This document shows positions 42,995 through 54,617 of a stretch of 64,000 nucleotides of DNA, in pieces. Numbering within the stretch: the stretch's first letter is position 1; every line of letters starts with the position of its first letter. The DNA lies in assembly GCA_016933965.1 (NCBI GenBank), contig JAFGTS010000022.1:62001-126000 (forward strand), written 5' to 3'. The DNA is from Deltaproteobacteria bacterium. Its GTDB lineage: Bacteria; Desulfobacterota; Syntrophia; Syntrophales; UBA2210. The position numbers were made by a program, and so were the translations under genes. The notes under the pieces are model-generated. The model did not search any database and was not told where the DNA came from. It worked only from the letters and a program-made list of their open reading frames with translations.

Positions 42995-44062
42995 TCATGA
43001 AACCCCGCCCTCAGTTTTGTGCAATGTCGCACGGAACAGAGGGAGTGAACCGGGATAGTTTCTCCGGATGAAATCGATCATTTTCTCCCGGACCGTGCAT
43101 CGCAGTTCCCATGCCTTCGAGGAGTCGACGGCGCTGACGAGGGCCCGCAATTCCATTACGCCCTCCTTCAGGTCCGTTACCTGAAGAGCGCATACCCGGC
43201 CGTCCCACGTGTCGGTCTGGCGAACGATCCGTTCCAGCTCGCTTCGCAGAGGGGACACGGGCATGGTGTAATCGACCAGGAAATATACCGTTCCCAGAAT
43301 TTCCGAGGTGGTCCTCGTCCAGTTCTGAAAAGGGTGCTCGAGAAAATAGATGATGGGCAATACAAGTCGCCGCTGGTCCCAAATTTTGACCACGACATAG
43401 GTCAGGGTAATCTCTTCTACCCTTCCCCACTCATTTTCAACGACAACTACATCATCAAGGCGTATGGGCTGTGTCACGGCGATCTGGATTCCCGCAAGAA
43501 GATTGGCAATGGTTTTCTGGGCGGCGACGCCAACGATGATACCGATGATACCGGCCGACGCCAGGATGCTGGTACCGACCTGGCGCACCGACCCAAAGGT
43601 CATCAATACGATCCCCAAACCAAGGATGGAAACAATGACAACGATGACACGCTTGATGATCCGTATCTGGGTGGTAACTGCGCGCGCCCTGAGGTTGTCT
43701 TTCGCGGATATGTCGAACTTGCTGAGCAGATACATCTCAAAGACCGACGTCATTGTAATGAGGAACCATACCAGTGAGGTTATCAGAAGGAGACTGAGCA
43801 ACTGCTTGAAAAACGTCATGTGCTGACCGGAAATACCCGTGATGGGAGAGACATAATACAGGACAAGCACAACAATGAACAGCCGTGCCGGTCCCCTGCC
43901 GTATCGGATCACGGAATCGTCCAGTGTGGATTCCGTCCGTCGCGAAAGACGGTCCCCCATTTTAAAGAGTGCGAAGTGGATGATAAGTGCAACAAGAATG
44001 GACGCACAAATAACACCGAGTCCAAAAATAAAACTTTCCGCGGAATGAGCAAGCCCTTCCAT
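42995..44062 (-). CDS. Mechanosensitive ion channel (MscS family)
   Basis: This is a 355-residue membrane protein. Several hydrophobic helices occupy residues 10-170, then the pore-lining helix ILASAGIIGIIVGVAAQKTI and the MscS beta-domain QPIRLDDVVVVENEWGRVEEI. The C-terminal domain forms the cytosolic cage. It should release solutes on hypo-osmotic shock. It lies next to the trehalose genes on the same strand with a 193-base gap, making a small osmotic-stress group. Confidence 0.9.
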   Translation of the reverse strand: MEGLAHSAESFIFGLGVICASILVALIIHFALFKMGDRLSRRTESTLDDSVIRYGRGPARLFIVVLVLYYVSPITGISGQHMTFFKQLLSLLLITSLVWFLITMTSVFEMYLLSKFDISAKDNLRARAVTTQIRIIKRVIVVIVSILGLGIVLMTFGSVRQVGTSILASAGIIGIIVGVAAQKTIANLLAGIQIAVTQPIRLDDVVVVENEWGRVEEITLTYVVVKIWDQRRLVLPIIYFLEHPFQNWTRTTSEILGTVYFLVDYTMPVSPLRSELERIVRQTDTWDGRVCALQVTDLKEGVMELRALVSAVDSSKAWELRCTVREKMIDFIRRNYPGSLPLFRATLHKTEGGVS

Positions 44063-44279
44063 GGGAACGATCCCTTCGTGAAAAAAGTATTGTCATGAAG
44101 AATGGAAATCAGCGGGGCACATTATCTGTGTGGTGAATTGAGACCGGATTGCGAGACCTGTCGACGCTCACGTGTTCGTTTGATTCCCATATAATGGTTA
44201 TATTTATATGATATCCAGGGGGTGGACGTCAAGGAGCGGTTTCGAGAGATCGTGGCCTGACCGACCGGGGTTCCACTTT

Positions 44280-45968
44280 CTAACCCTTTGCGACTATCTT
44301 TCCCCAGGTATCCCGAAGCGGTACGACCCTGTTGAATACAGGCTTTCTGGGCCCCGTATCTTTCAGGTCCGCGCAGAAATAGCCGAGTCGCTCGAACTGG
44401 TATCGGCTTCCCGGCTCGGCGTTCACCAGGCTTGCCTCGACGGGGCAGGAAGGAAGGATCTCCAGGGATGAGGGATTCAGGTACGTGAGGTAATCGTCGC
44501 TTTCGCCGGCCGGATCGGCGACAGTGAAGAGCCTGTCGTAGAGACGCACCTCAGCGGAAACAGAGTGCTCGGCCGACACCCAGTGAATGACCCCTTCCAC
44601 CTTTCTGCCGTCACGGGGCAGCCCGCTCAGTGTTTCGGGATCATAGGTGCAGTGAAGTTCGATTATTTTTCCTGTTCGTTCATCCTTCACCATGCGCTCA
44701 TACTTGATGACATACGCGTTCCTCAGTCGGACCTCCCGGTCCGGCCCGAGCCGGCGATATTTCTTCGGCGGGTCCTCGTGAAAATCATCCTGTTCGATAT
44801 AGAGCGTCCGTGAAAAGGGGACCCTGCGAACTCCCATGGCGGGATCCTGGGGATGGTTCGGGACCTCGAATTCCTCGACCCGGTCCTCCGGGTAATTATC
44901 GATGACGACCCGCAGGGGACGCAGGACCGCCATGGCCCGCGGCGCCGTTTCGTTCAGGTCTTCGCGAACACAGTGTTCGAGCAGCGCCAGGTCTATCAGG
45001 TTATCGTTCTTGGCCACCCCGATGGTCGTACAGAAGTTCCTGATCGCCCGGGGCGTGTAGCCCCGTCTGCGCATCCCGGCCACTGTTGGCATACGCGGAT
45101 CATCCCACCCGGCGACCTGGTTCTTCCTCACCAGTTCGATGAGCATCCGCTTGCTGAGAACGGTATAACTCACATTGAGGCGGGCGAATTCTATCTGCTG
45201 CGGGCGACTTCCTTCTATCAACTGCTCGACGATCCAGTCATAGAGAGGACGGTTGTTTTCGAACTCAAGGGTGCAGATCGAATGGGTGATCCCTTCAAGT
45301 GCGTCGGAAAGACAGTGGGCGAAATCATACATGGGGTAGACGACCCATTTCATTCCCGTCCGGTAGTGGGGTTCCCGCTTTATCCGGTATATGACGGGAT
45401 CGCGCATCACCACGTTCGGAGAGGCCATATCGATCCTGGCACGGAGCACATGGGCGCCGTCCTCGAATTCCCCGGCCCGCATCCGCTTGAAAAGGTCCAG
45501 GTTTTCCTCGACCGAACGGTTCCGGTACGGGCTCTCCCTTCCCGGTTCGGTGAATGTCCCCCTGTATTCCCGGATCTCGTCCGCGTTCAGACTGCACACA
45601 TAGGCCTTGCCGGCCCTGATCAGTTCGACGGCGAAATCATAGAGGGCTTCAAAGTAATCCGATGCGTAATAGAGACGGTCTTTCCAGTCAAACCCAAGCC
45701 AGCGGATATCCTTCATGATCGATTCAACGTATTCAAGGGTCTCTCCACTCGGGTCCGTATCATCGAATCGAAGATTGCAGGTACCTTTGTACTTTTCAGC
45801 GGTGCCGAAATTCAGGCAGACGGATTTGGCGTGGCCGATATGGATATATCCGTTCGGCTCCGGCGGAAAACGGGTGGCCACCCTTCCCTCGTTCTTTCCC
45901 ACCTCAAGGTCTTTATCAATGATCTCATGAATGAAATTAACCGGTGCCAAGTTCGACTTCTCTGCCAT
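44280..45968 (-). CDS. glnS: Glutaminyl-tRNA synthetase
   Basis: This is a 562-residue class I synthetase. The HIGH signature is in [16 protein letters not shown] and the KMSKS equivalent in VLSKRML. The anticodon-binding beta-barrels occupy the C-terminal 200 residues ([29 protein letters not shown]). It charges tRNA-Gln directly; a cognate gene is at 37,200. ATG 45,968 follows GAGGAGTTGCATATTC. A terminator separates it from ahcY upstream. Confidence 0.96.
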   Translation of the reverse strand: MAEKSNLAPVNFIHEIIDKDLEVGKNEGRVATRFPPEPNGYIHIGHAKSVCLNFGTAEKYKGTCNLRFDDTDPSGETLEYVESIMKDIRWLGFDWKDRLYYASDYFEALYDFAVELIRAGKAYVCSLNADEIREYRGTFTEPGRESPYRNRSVEENLDLFKRMRAGEFEDGAHVLRARIDMASPNVVMRDPVIYRIKREPHYRTGMKWVVYPMYDFAHCLSDALEGITHSICTLEFENNRPLYDWIVEQLIEGSRPQQIEFARLNVSYTVLSKRMLIELVRKNQVAGWDDPRMPTVAGMRRRGYTPRAIRNFCTTIGVAKNDNLIDLALLEHCVREDLNETAPRAMAVLRPLRVVIDNYPEDRVEEFEVPNHPQDPAMGVRRVPFSRTLYIEQDDFHEDPPKKYRRLGPDREVRLRNAYVIKYERMVKDERTGKIIELHCTYDPETLSGLPRDGRKVEGVIHWVSAEHSVSAEVRLYDRLFTVADPAGESDDYLTYLNPSSLEILPSCPVEASLVNAEPGSRYQFERLGYFCADLKDTGPRKPVFNRVVPLRDTWGKIVAKG

Positions 45969-46025
45969 GAATATGCAACTCCTCTTTATATGGGCGGTCC
46001 CGGTAACGTTCGCACGGCGGCTGAG

Positions 46026-46057
46026 AAAAAAAGGCCGACGGCCACCGCCGCCGGCCT
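46026..46057 (-). terminator. Intrinsic terminator after ahcY
   Basis: On the minus strand AGGCCGGCGG pairs with CCGTCGGCCT (one G-U) around CGGTGG, followed by seven T. It lies between the ahcY stop (46,075) and glnS, ending the DUF502-metK-ahcY unit. Confidence 0.85.
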
Positions 46058-46074
46058 CTCCAGCCTGTGTTTCC

Positions 46075-48512
<2,438 letters not shown>

Positions 48513-48535
48513 ACAGACTTCCCCTTTATCATGAT

Positions 48536-49189
48536 TTATTTTATCGTTTTCTGCACTTCACCCGGTCGCTCCGCATCCTTGACCTTCTCCGGCGCTATGA
48601 TGCCGCCCGATATGATAAGACGGAAGGCCTCCTCCACGGTCATGTTAAGATTGACCACGTCACCCTCGGGGACCATGATGTAAAACCCTGATGTCGGATT
48701 CGGTGTCGTGGGCACAAAGAGATTGATGCAGTGCTGATTCGTTTTCTGCTGGACCTCTCCCTTGGCTTCGCCCGTTACAAAGGCAATGGAATACAGTCCC
48801 TTGCGCGGATACTCGATAAGGACCACCTTTTTGAAACTGTTGGCCTTTTCGCTGAACAGGGCATCGACAAGTTTTTTCACGGCACCGTAGATACCACTTA
48901 CAAGAGGTATCCTGGCAACGATCCTTTCACCGATCTGTACGACCTTATTGCCGATATAGCTCTTGACGATGAGTCCCAGGACCAGTATCAGGATCAGGGC
49001 TATGAGAATATCAAGGCCCGGAATGGGAAAGGGAAGCAGGTTCTTGAGCTGGAACCGGGCCGGAACGATATCAACGATCCTGTTCAGAAACTTGATTATG
49101 AACAGGATAATGTATATGGTCGCCGCTATCGGGATAATAGCGGCGATACCTGTCAGAAATGTGTTCTTCAGTTTTTTACGCATTGACAT
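48536..49189 (-). CDS. DUF502 membrane protein
   Basis: This 217-residue protein has two transmembrane helices (GIAAIIPIAATIYIILFIIKFL and ILIALILILVLGLIV) and a soluble C-terminal domain. The family signature IPLVSGIYGAVKKLVDAL and LFVPTTPNPTSGFYIMVPEGDV is present. The function of DUF502 is unknown; plant and bacterial relatives link it to membrane trafficking or adaptation. It leads the metK-ahcY unit, which is uncommon company. Confidence 0.85.
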   Translation of the reverse strand: MSMRKKLKNTFLTGIAAIIPIAATIYIILFIIKFLNRIVDIVPARFQLKNLLPFPIPGLDILIALILILVLGLIVKSYIGNKVVQIGERIVARIPLVSGIYGAVKKLVDALFSEKANSFKKVVLIEYPRKGLYSIAFVTGEAKGEVQQKTNQHCINLFVPTTPNPTSGFYIMVPEGDVVNLNMTVEEAFRLIISGGIIAPEKVKDAERPGEVQKTIK

Positions 49190-49266
49190 GCCGTCATAAA
49201 CCCCTTCATGTAAAGCGAGCCTTTGTTATCAAAAACCCCCTGTTATTTCAACCTATCTTTTCCCGA

Positions 49267-49295
49267 CAAAAAACGGGGCTTCAGTGCCCCGTTTT
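49267..49295 (-). terminator. Intrinsic terminator after panD
   Basis: AAAACGGGGC pairs with GCCCCGTTTT around a six-base loop, with a T-run continuing on the minus strand. It is 45 bases after the panD stop. It could also function in the other direction, but no plus-strand gene ends here. Confidence 0.8.
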
Positions 49296-49339
49296 CAGAT
49301 ACTTCTGTGACGTGATCCCGGAATCGGTCTTTCCTGTTG

Positions 49340-49699
49340 TCACCGGTTGATCTTTTTGACCTTGTTTTCATTGCCGAGGAGAACACAGGTGGCCTTCCAG
49401 CCTTTCACCTCGCTCTCGTCCACGTTGACATAACTGGCAATGATGATCAGGTCCCCTTTTGAACATTTCCTCGCCGCGGCACCGTTGAGACAGATGACAC
49501 CCGACTCCCTTTTCCCCGGAATCACATAGGTTGAGAACCTCTCCCCGTTGGACACATTGTAGATGTCAACCTTTTCATGATTCACGATATCGGCGATCTC
49601 CATGAGATTCTCATCGATCGTGATGCTGCCCTCATAGTGGAGGGACGCGTCGGTTACCGTGGCCCGGTGCAGCTTTGATTTCAGCATTATCCTCTGCAT
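49340..49699 (-). CDS. panD: Aspartate 1-decarboxylase proenzyme
   Basis: This 119-residue pyruvoyl enzyme makes beta-alanine for pantothenate. Self-cleavage occurs at Gly24-Ser25 in HYEGSITID. The rest ([26 protein letters not shown]) is standard. It is 24 bases after panC, so both precursors' enzymes are produced together. It is unrelated to the other pyruvoyl enzyme of the window (pdaD). Confidence 0.95.
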   Translation of the reverse strand: MQRIMLKSKLHRATVTDASLHYEGSITIDENLMEIADIVNHEKVDIYNVSNGERFSTYVIPGKRESGVICLNGAAARKCSKGDLIIIASYVNVDESEVKGWKATCVLLGNENKVKKINR

Positions 49700-49723
49700 G
49701 ATTCACCCCGCCCTTCATGTTTT

Positions 49724-50581
49724 TTATATTTCAAGAGGTTCACCGAATACGTAATTATCGATCAATCGCGGCACACCAACCCAGACCGCCAGGGCCAGCA
49801 CGGATTCACCTGAAAGGGTTTCGACGTCCTCCATGGTCGCCGTGTCGCAGATCTTTACATAATCGACCTTCGTACCGGAATGCTTGTCGATGAAATCCCG
49901 AACAGCCTGAATGATCTTTCCGGCACTTCTTTCTCCCCGGTCATAAAGACCGGCCGCGAGCTTCAGGGAACGGCTGAGGCTCAGCGCCGATTCCCGCTCG
50001 TCTTCCTTCAGATAGGAGTTGCGCGAACTCATGGCCAGGCCGTCCGCTTCCCGAACCGTCGGGAGGCCGACGACCTCGAGGTCCATGTTGAGGTCTTTCA
50101 CCATCCGCTGAATCACAACAAGCTGCTGAAAATCTTTTCTTCCGAATATGGTCACGTGAGGTTTGACGATGTTGAAGAGCTTGGCGCAGACCGTGGCCAC
50201 TCCTCTGAAGTGGCCGGGCCTCGTAAGACCACAGAGATTCTGCGTAACGTTCTCTACGGTCACATAGGTTTGATACTGCGGGGGATACATCTCGGCATTG
50301 GATGGATAAAAAATGACGTCGCAGCCTGCTTCACGGGCAAGCATCTCGTCACGCTGAAAATCCCGGGGATACTTGTCGAGGTCCTCGCTCGGCCCGAACT
50401 GTGTCGGGTTCACGTAAATGCTGACGACCAGACGATCTCCCCTTCTTCGCCCCTCTTCCATCAGGCTCAGATGTCCCCGGTGAAGATACCCCATGGTGGG
50501 AACAAAAGCTATTTTGGTCCCCTGCCCCCTGAGGGACTCGGAATATCTCTGCATTTCATGAACAGTTTCAATAACTTTCAT
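49724..50581 (-). CDS. panC: Pantothenate synthetase
   Basis: This 285-residue enzyme condenses pantoate and beta-alanine with ATP. The motifs are PTMGYLHRGHLSLM, KDFQQ and the KMSKS-like SSRNSYL. The ATG at 50,581 gives the normal start MKVIETV; an earlier in-frame codon would add eight unusual residues. The ribosome site is weak (GGAACG). panB is not nearby. A 274-base non-coding gap with a GGATTA repeat separates it from rsmA upstream. Confidence 0.94.
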   Translation of the reverse strand: MKVIETVHEMQRYSESLRGQGTKIAFVPTMGYLHRGHLSLMEEGRRRGDRLVVSIYVNPTQFGPSEDLDKYPRDFQRDEMLAREAGCDVIFYPSNAEMYPPQYQTYVTVENVTQNLCGLTRPGHFRGVATVCAKLFNIVKPHVTIFGRKDFQQLVVIQRMVKDLNMDLEVVGLPTVREADGLAMSSRNSYLKEDERESALSLSRSLKLAAGLYDRGERSAGKIIQAVRDFIDKHSGTKVDYVKICDTATMEDVETLSGESVLALAVWVGVPRLIDNYVFGEPLEI

Positions 50582-50801
50582 CGTTCCACAATAAAAAAGC
50601 CCCACGTCGGAGACGGGAGGCCTGCGGTATCATCCTCGTAATACATTGTTTCAAACCTTCCGTCCCAGTCCGTTCCCGGATCCAGGCGGTTTTTTTCGGC
50701 ACCTGCCTAACAGATGTAACACATAATTGTCAAGTAATTTCTGTGATGAATTCGTAAAAAAGTTCCACAAACGGGCAAGGGCGTGGGGCGAAAACATATA
50801 C

Positions 50802-50830
50802 GGATTACGGATTATGGATTATGGATTACG
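50802..50830. repeat. GGATTAC/GGATTAT heptamer repeat
   Basis: Four heptamers in tandem (GGATTAC, GGATTAT, GGATTAT, GGATTAC) lie in the gap between panC and rsmA. They resemble the array at 11,277-11,330. Both sit in intergenic DNA. Confidence 0.75.
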
Positions 50831-50855
50831 AATAACGATTCCCGAGCCCCGACAG

Positions 50856-51704
50856 TCATTTCTCAGAGACCGCCCGGGTTATCGCAACGAATTCTTCCAC
50901 GGTCAGCGTTTCACCTCTTCTCCGGCCGTCGATGCCGAGAGAGGCAAGAAGTTCCCCGGGGTCCAGGCCCGTTCGATCCAGAAAGGAAGCAGTCCTGAGG
51001 TTGTTCAGCAGCGTCTTTCTCCTCCGGGCAAAGGCGGTCCTCACAACGGTGGTGAAAAGTTCATCGTCCGCGACATCTCCCCGCGGCTTGTCGAGGATCT
51101 CGAATTTAAGCACCGCGGAATCGACTCGGGGCTTTGGGTAAAAACAATGGGGAGGAACGGCCATCATCTTCCACGAACGGGCGTACCGGGCCGTCAGGAC
51201 CGAGAGGATCCCATAGTCACGGCCTCCGGGCGACGCCGTTATGCGGTCCGCCACCTCCTTCTGAAACATAAGGACCATCGAGGAAATGACCCGCCGCGAT
51301 GAGAGCAGGTGAAAGAGTATCTGGCTGGAAATATTATAGGGTATGTTTCCGAGGACCTTCACCGTCGACGGCGTACCGACCATACCGTCGAGAAAAGAGG
51401 CAAAATCACAGGTCAGAACGTCGGCTTCCAGCACGGTCAGATTCGGAAACTCCATCAACTCGCTGCGGAGGATTCCGATCATCACGGGGTCGACATCGAT
51501 CGCCACAACGCTCTGGGCCCGCTCGGCGATACGGGCCGTCATGACACCGAGGCCGGCGCCGATCTCAATGACCCGGTCGTCTTTCCCGATATCCGCGGCA
51601 TTGACGATCTTGCCGATGATGTTCGGATCGATGAGAAATGATTGCCCCAGTCCCTTTCGGGGACGCAATCCATATTTTTTGATGAGTTCCCAGGGCGTCG
51701 TCAT
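50856..51704 (-). CDS. rsmA: 16S rRNA dimethyladenosine transferase
   Basis: This 282-residue SAM-dependent enzyme dimethylates two adjacent adenines near the 3' end of 16S rRNA (KsgA). It opens LIKKYGLRPRKGLGQSFLID; the SAM site is VIEIGAGLGVMTARIAE and the catalytic motif is GNIPYNISS. Start choice between ATG 51,704 and GTG 51,719 is uncertain; the ATG is favoured because the GTG lies too close to its AAAGGG site. It follows tsaD by 42 bases. Confidence 0.94.
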   Translation of the reverse strand: MTTPWELIKKYGLRPRKGLGQSFLIDPNIIGKIVNAADIGKDDRVIEIGAGLGVMTARIAERAQSVVAIDVDPVMIGILRSELMEFPNLTVLEADVLTCDFASFLDGMVGTPSTVKVLGNIPYNISSQILFHLLSSRRVISSMVLMFQKEVADRITASPGGRDYGILSVLTARYARSWKMMAVPPHCFYPKPRVDSAVLKFEILDKPRGDVADDELFTTVVRTAFARRRKTLLNNLRTASFLDRTGLDPGELLASLGIDGRRRGETLTVEEFVAITRAVSEK

Positions 51705-51746
51705 GACCGGTTGCGGCACCCCTTTCTTACCGCCGTCACGCGAACC

Positions 51747-52769
51747 TCAGCAACCACCGGGTTTCGGTCTGTCGTCGAGGGGCCACCGGGAAACGGGTGC
51801 CAGGTCATAGCCGTCCCTCCTTCCCGCGGCGAGAAGATGCGTCCCCACAACGGCCACCATCGCCGCGTTGTCCGTGCAGAGCACCGGTGGCGGAACGAAG
51901 ATATCGATCCCCCTGGCCTCCCCTTCCTGACGGAAACGCTCCCGGAGCCTGCTGTTCGCAGCGACACCTCCCGAAACGACGACACGGGCAAGACCATGCT
52001 CACCGGCCGCCCGAAGGGTCTTTTCAACGAGCACTTCCACCACCGCTTCCAGATAACTTGCCGTTATATGTGGTAATTCGTCCTTTGAAACGGGAGTTTC
52101 CCGTTTTTTGAGGTAGGTAAGCAAGGATGTCTTCAGCCCGCTGAAGCTGAAATCATTGCTTCCGCGCATGGCCTGGGGAAACCGGATGTACGACGTATTA
52201 CCCCCCCTCGAAAGCCGGTCGATGACGACGCCACCCGGATATCCGAGGTCAAGCATCTTTGCCGCCTTGTCAAGGGCTTCTCCGGCGGCATCATCCCTGG
52301 TCTGTCCCAGGACCGTAAAGCTTTCGAAACCGTCGACCCGGTAGATATTCGTATGACCGCCCGACACGACCAGCGCCGCAAAGGGAAAATCAGGGCGGTT
52401 CTCCGCGAGAAAAACGGCGGCGATATGGCCCTCGATGTGATTCACCCCGACAAAGGGAAGACCCCGTGCATACGCCAGTGCCTTGGCGGTGGTAAGGCCC
52501 ACCAGGAGCGAACCCACGAGACCGGGTCCCCGGGTCACGGCAATGCCGTCAATATCGCTCATGGTAACACCCGCGCCGTCAAGCGCCTCCTGGATAACGG
52601 GCATGATCGCTTCGATATGCTTTCGCGAGGCTATTTCAGGCACAACACCGCCGAACCGTGTGTGGATGTCTATCTGAGAGGCGATCACGTTCGACAATGC
52701 CCGTGTCCCGTCGGCCACAACGGCGGCGGCGGTTTCGTCACAGGATGATTCTATTCCCAAAACAAGCAT
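51747..52769 (-). CDS. tsaD: tRNA threonylcarbamoyladenosine transferase TsaD
   Basis: This 340-residue ASKHA-fold enzyme transfers threonylcarbamoyl to A37 of ANN-decoding tRNAs. It starts MLVLGIESSCDETAAAVV, and the metal-binding His pair is in NHIEGHIAAVFL. The C-terminal GGVAANSRLRERF is typical. ATG 52,769 has AGGGA upstream. tsaB, tsaC and tsaE are not in the window. It is divergent from nadB. Confidence 0.95.
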   Translation of the reverse strand: MLVLGIESSCDETAAAVVADGTRALSNVIASQIDIHTRFGGVVPEIASRKHIEAIMPVIQEALDGAGVTMSDIDGIAVTRGPGLVGSLLVGLTTAKALAYARGLPFVGVNHIEGHIAAVFLAENRPDFPFAALVVSGGHTNIYRVDGFESFTVLGQTRDDAAGEALDKAAKMLDLGYPGGVVIDRLSRGGNTSYIRFPQAMRGSNDFSFSGLKTSLLTYLKKRETPVSKDELPHITASYLEAVVEVLVEKTLRAAGEHGLARVVVSGGVAANSRLRERFRQEGEARGIDIFVPPPVLCTDNAAMVAVVGTHLLAAGRRDGYDLAPVSRWPLDDRPKPGGC

Positions 52770-52900
52770 GGACCGTTCCCTGATATAATGAATACTCGCT
52801 CCCGAAGGCATTGAACGCCCGCGGGAAAGATGTCCCTTTGCAAAGGATCGAAAAAGGTATATAAGAAAGCCCGTCGTTTGTAAATAGACAGGGATGAAAA

Positions 52901-54544
52901 ATGGAAATTCAAAGTGATTTTCTCATTCTCGGCAGTGGTATCGCCGGACTGTGTTTCGCCATCAAGGCATCGGAACTGGGAACGGTGGCCGTGGTCACCA
53001 AGAAAGAGAAGGTTGAGTCGAACACCAACTATGCCCAGGGGGGGATCGCGGCCGTCACGACGGAGCGGGACAGTTTCGGCTCACATGTGGAAGATACGCT
53101 TCAGTGCGGTGCCGGGCTCTGCAAGGAACCGATCGTACGAATGGTCGTCACCGAGGGTCCGGATCGGATCAGGGAATTGATCGACTGGGGGGTTCACTTC
53201 ACTAGGTCGGAAGAGGTCTATTCTTCCGAATATGATCTGGGACGGGAAGGCGGTCACAGTCACCGGCGTGTCCTTCACGCCGAAGACCTGACGGGAAGAG
53301 AAATAGAACGGGCCCTGATAGAAAAGGTATCATCAAAAAAGAACATCTCGATCTACGAGAATCACTTCGCCGTGAATCTCATCACCAAATCCCAGCTTAC
53401 CGACGTCGGCAGGGGCAGGCGCGACACCTGCCTCGGAGCCTATGTCTTCGATATCGAGAACAACTGTGTCCATACCTTCCGCGCCCGTTTCACGGTGCTG
53501 GCAACCGGCGGTTCCGGGAAAGTGTATCTCATCACCACCAACCCCGACATCGCCACGGGTGACGGCGTCGCGATGGCCTACCGGGCCGGCGCGGAGATCA
53601 ACAACATGGAGTTCATTCAGTTCCATCCCACGTGCCTCTTCCATCCCGAGGTAAAATCATTCCTCATCAGCGAGGCGGTCCGCGGCGAAGGAGGGATCCT
53701 CAAGCTGCAGGACGGCACGCCCTTCATGGAACGGTATCACCCCATGAAGGACCTGGCACCCCGCGACGTGGTGGCGCAGGCCATCGACGCTGAACTGAAA
53801 AAATCGGGGGACCAGTTCGTTCTGCTCGACATCACTCACCGTGACCGTAACTTCCTCGCGGGGCGATTTCCTTACATATACGGGAAATGCCTTGAATTCG
53901 GCATTGACATGTCGGAAGACCCCATACCGGTGGCACCGGCGGCCCACTACCAGTGCGGCGGCGTCGCGATCGATCCATGGGGCCAGACCAACATCGACCG
54001 CCTCTTCGCCTGCGGAGAGGTCGCCTGCTCCGGCCTTCACGGCGCCAACAGGCTCGCAAGCAATTCGCTTCTTGAAGCACTCGTCTTTTCCCACAATGCC
54101 ATCACGCGGATCACCGAACTACTGCCGGACGCCCGTGACATATCCATTCAGATACCATCCTGGAACCCCGGCGGAGCGACGGAAAGCGATGAATCCATCG
54201 TGGTTTCCCACAACTGGGACGAGATCAGGATGTGCATGTCCAACTATGTGGGGATCGTGCGTTCGAAGAAGAGACTTGAGCGGGCGCAGCGCAGGATCGA
54301 CGTTATCAGCCAGGAAATAGACGAATATTACTGGAACTTCAAGATCACTTCTGATCTTCTCGAGCTCAGGAACATCGCCACCGTGGCGAAGCTCATCATC
54401 GAATGCGCCCGGATGAGAAAGGAAAGCCGCGGTCTTCACTTTAACATCGACTACCCCGAAAGAGACGACCGGAACTGGTTGAAGGACACGGTGCTCCTGA
54501 AAGATACCGGCCTTCGCCGGTCCCGCCGCGAAAAAACTGGTTGA
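52901..54544 (+). CDS. nadB: L-aspartate oxidase
   Basis: This is a 547-residue FAD enzyme of NAD synthesis that makes iminoaspartate. The FAD motif is LILGSGIAGLCFAIKA; the family marker GREGGHSHRRVLHAED follows and the active-site HPTCLFHPE is at about residue 245. It is full length with the C-terminal helical domain. In anaerobes fumarate rather than O2 serves as acceptor. nadA and nadC are not adjacent. It runs 73 bases ahead of gcvT in the same direction. Confidence 0.94.
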   Translation: MEIQSDFLILGSGIAGLCFAIKASELGTVAVVTKKEKVESNTNYAQGGIAAVTTERDSFGSHVEDTLQCGAGLCKEPIVRMVVTEGPDRIRELIDWGVHFTRSEEVYSSEYDLGREGGHSHRRVLHAEDLTGREIERALIEKVSSKKNISIYENHFAVNLITKSQLTDVGRGRRDTCLGAYVFDIENNCVHTFRARFTVLATGGSGKVYLITTNPDIATGDGVAMAYRAGAEINNMEFIQFHPTCLFHPEVKSFLISEAVRGEGGILKLQDGTPFMERYHPMKDLAPRDVVAQAIDAELKKSGDQFVLLDITHRDRNFLAGRFPYIYGKCLEFGIDMSEDPIPVAPAAHYQCGGVAIDPWGQTNIDRLFACGEVACSGLHGANRLASNSLLEALVFSHNAITRITELLPDARDISIQIPSWNPGGATESDESIVVSHNWDEIRMCMSNYVGIVRSKKRLERAQRRIDVISQEIDEYYWNFKITSDLLELRNIATVAKLIIECARMRKESRGLHFNIDYPERDDRNWLKDTVLLKDTGLRRSRREKTG

Positions 54545-54617
54545 CAATCCCCGGGCGATGACCGTATGAAACATATCATACGGCCCGCCTTTGAAATTAT
54601 CTACCGGGGGAAAATCA

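Noticed and set aside
49190-49339. SAM or SAH riboswitch upstream of the DUF502-metK-ahcY unit
   Set aside because: The 150-base gap contains the panD terminator, but I see no conserved SAM/SAH aptamer core.
54545-54617. Glycine riboswitch upstream of gcvT
   Set aside because: The gap after nadB is only 73 bases and shows no tandem aptamer layout.
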